From Aquitalea magnusonii (lineage in GTDB: Bacteria; Pseudomonadota; Gammaproteobacteria; Burkholderiales; Chromobacteriaceae), in contig NZ_AP018823.1 in the NCBI RefSeq assembly GCF_002217795.2, forward strand, positions 372,001 to 436,000: 64,000 nucleotides of DNA, given 5' to 3'. Shown here piece by piece: positions 62,988-64,000 of the stretch. Positions within the stretch are counted from its first letter, which is position 1. Each line of letters starts with the position of its first letter. A model generated the notes under the pieces. That model saw nothing but the letters and a program-made list of their open reading frames with translations. It ran no database searches and was not told where the DNA came from. A program made the translations under genes and the position numbers.

Positions 62988-64000
62988 ATGAGCAAACGCA
63001 AGATTCTGGTAACCAGTGCACTGCCTTACGCCAACGCGGGGCTGCATCTGGGCCACATGCTGGAACAGATCCAGACCGACGTCTGGGTGCGTTTCCAGAA
63101 AATGCGCGGGCACGAATGCTATTACGTGTGCGCGGACGACACCCACGGCGCCCCCATCATGCTGGCCGCCGAAAAGCAGGGCATCACCCCGACCCAGCTG
63201 GTGGATGCAGTACGCGAACTGCACCTGGCCGATTCGCAGGGCTTCCTGATTGGCCACGACAACTACTACAGCACCAACAGTCCGGAAAACAAGGCATTTG
63301 CCGAGCAGGTGTACAAGGCCCTGCGGGCGGATGACAAGATTTCCAGCCGCACCATCGAGCAATTGTTCGATCCGGAAAAACAGATGTTCCTGCCGGACCG
63401 CTTCGTCAAGGGCGAATGCCCCAAGTGCGCCGCCAAGGACCAGTATGGTGACAACTGTGAAGTGTGCGGTGCTACTTACAACCCGACCGAACTGAAAAAC
63501 CCGTACTCGGCGGTGTCCGGTGCCAAGCCGGTACTGAAAACCTCCGAGCACTACTTCTTCCGCCTGGGCGAGTGTGCCGACTTCCTCAAGGGCTGGACCA
63601 GCGGCAGTAGCACCCGTGCCGATGGCGAGAGCCAGCCGCACCTGCAGCCCGAGTCGCTCAACAAGATGAACGAGTGGATCGAAGGCGGCCTGCAGGACTG
63701 GGACATCAGCCGTGATGCACCGTATTTCGGTTTTGAGATTCCGGATGCGCCGGGCAAGTACTTCTATGTGTGGCTGGATGCGCCGATTGGTTACATGGCC
63801 AGCTTCAAGCACCTGTGCGACAGCAAGGGCATCGATTTTGACGCCTGGTTCAAACCGGATTCGGACGCCGAGATGTATCACTTCATCGGCAAGGACATCC
63901 TGTACTTCCACGCACTGTTCTGGCCGGCCATGCTGCATTACTCCGGCTTGCGCGCGCCCACCGGCGTGTTTGCCCACGGCTTCCTCACCGTGGACGGGCA
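62988..64000 (+). CDS. metG: Methionyl-tRNA synthetase, N-terminal part
   Basis: A partial gene, about 337 codons, cut by the right edge. It has the class I start [20 protein letters not shown] (HLGH-type HIGH motif), the zinc-binding knuckle ([17 protein letters not shown]), YFFRLGEC and [11 protein letters not shown], and [16 protein letters not shown]. The KMSKS loop lies beyond the window. AGGAAC precedes the ATG. Confidence 0.98.
   Translation, partial: MSKRKILVTSALPYANAGLHLGHMLEQIQTDVWVRFQKMRGHECYYVCADDTHGAPIMLAAEKQGITPTQLVDAVRELHLADSQGFLIGHDNYYSTNSPENKAFAEQVYKALRADDKISSRTIEQLFDPEKQMFLPDRFVKGECPKCAAKDQYGDNCEVCGATYNPTELKNPYSAVSGAKPVLKTSEHYFFRLGECADFLKGWTSGSSTRADGESQPHLQPESLNKMNEWIEGGLQDWDISRDAPYFGFEIPDAPGKYFYVWLDAPIGYMASFKHLCDSKGIDFDAWFKPDSDAEMYHFIGKDILYFHALFWPAMLHYSGLRAPTGVFAHGFLTVDG

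Overview
This is a chromosomal segment of a Gram-negative betaproteobacterium. The cbb3 oxidase set (ccoNOQP-GH), the apbC/metG neighbourhood, the lipobox lipoprotein and the porin, cbiMNQO and tonB-exbBD genes fit Neisseriales, most likely family Chromobacteriaceae (Chromobacterium/Aquitalea/Vogesella-like). That placement is inferred from gene content, not from a marker search. The backbone is GC-rich. The stretch from about 42.2 to 52.1 kb is clearly lower in GC, most strongly in the genes at 47999-48742 and 50898-52055.

Backbone, left part (1-30.4 kb). First come a truncated peptide transporter and a tryptophanase gene with an unannotated TnaC-type leader peptide. Next is the ccoNOQP-ccoGH operon on the minus strand, with an FNR-type box at about -41 of its promoter. 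Then follow an M61 peptidase, pepN, an alpha/beta hydrolase, a 2OG-Fe(II) oxygenase, aroC, a degenerate EAL-HDOD protein, an ACP/ketosynthase pair, ada-alkB and a porin. After that comes a cobalamin riboswitch driving cbiMNQO (cobalt uptake), next to a TonB-dependent receptor and tonB-exbB-exbD. Together these could move a cobalt (or related) ligand across both membranes.

Defence region (30.6-54.2 kb). A type I-F CRISPR array of about 42 repeats is followed by csy4, csy3, csy2, csy1, cas2-3 and cas1, all on the minus strand. Beyond cas1 lies a decayed integrase fragment. It is followed by a separate integrated island of about 11.9 kb in the 3' end of a tRNA-Ser(CGA) gene. The island is bounded by a 25-bp direct repeat (42227-42251 and 54106-54130), carries paired arm-type repeats at each end, and encodes a full tyrosine recombinase next to the intact tRNA. 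Its cargo is a RADAR phage-defence system (RdrA ATPase, RdrB adenosine deaminase, membrane partner), a HEPN-domain protein, and an unrecognised module. That module is a roughly 1.1-kb non-coding, hairpin-rich block beside a 209-residue protein of unknown family, with a crossed inverted-repeat arrangement between them. It is the best candidate for something undescribed.

Backbone, right part (54.2-64 kb). Genes here are an aminotransferase, a HAD phosphatase, a ParA-like ATPase, a GMP-reductase gene with its own promoter and leader terminator, a secreted barnase-like RNase with barstar downstream of apbC and murI, an MdfA-type MFS exporter, and the start of metG.
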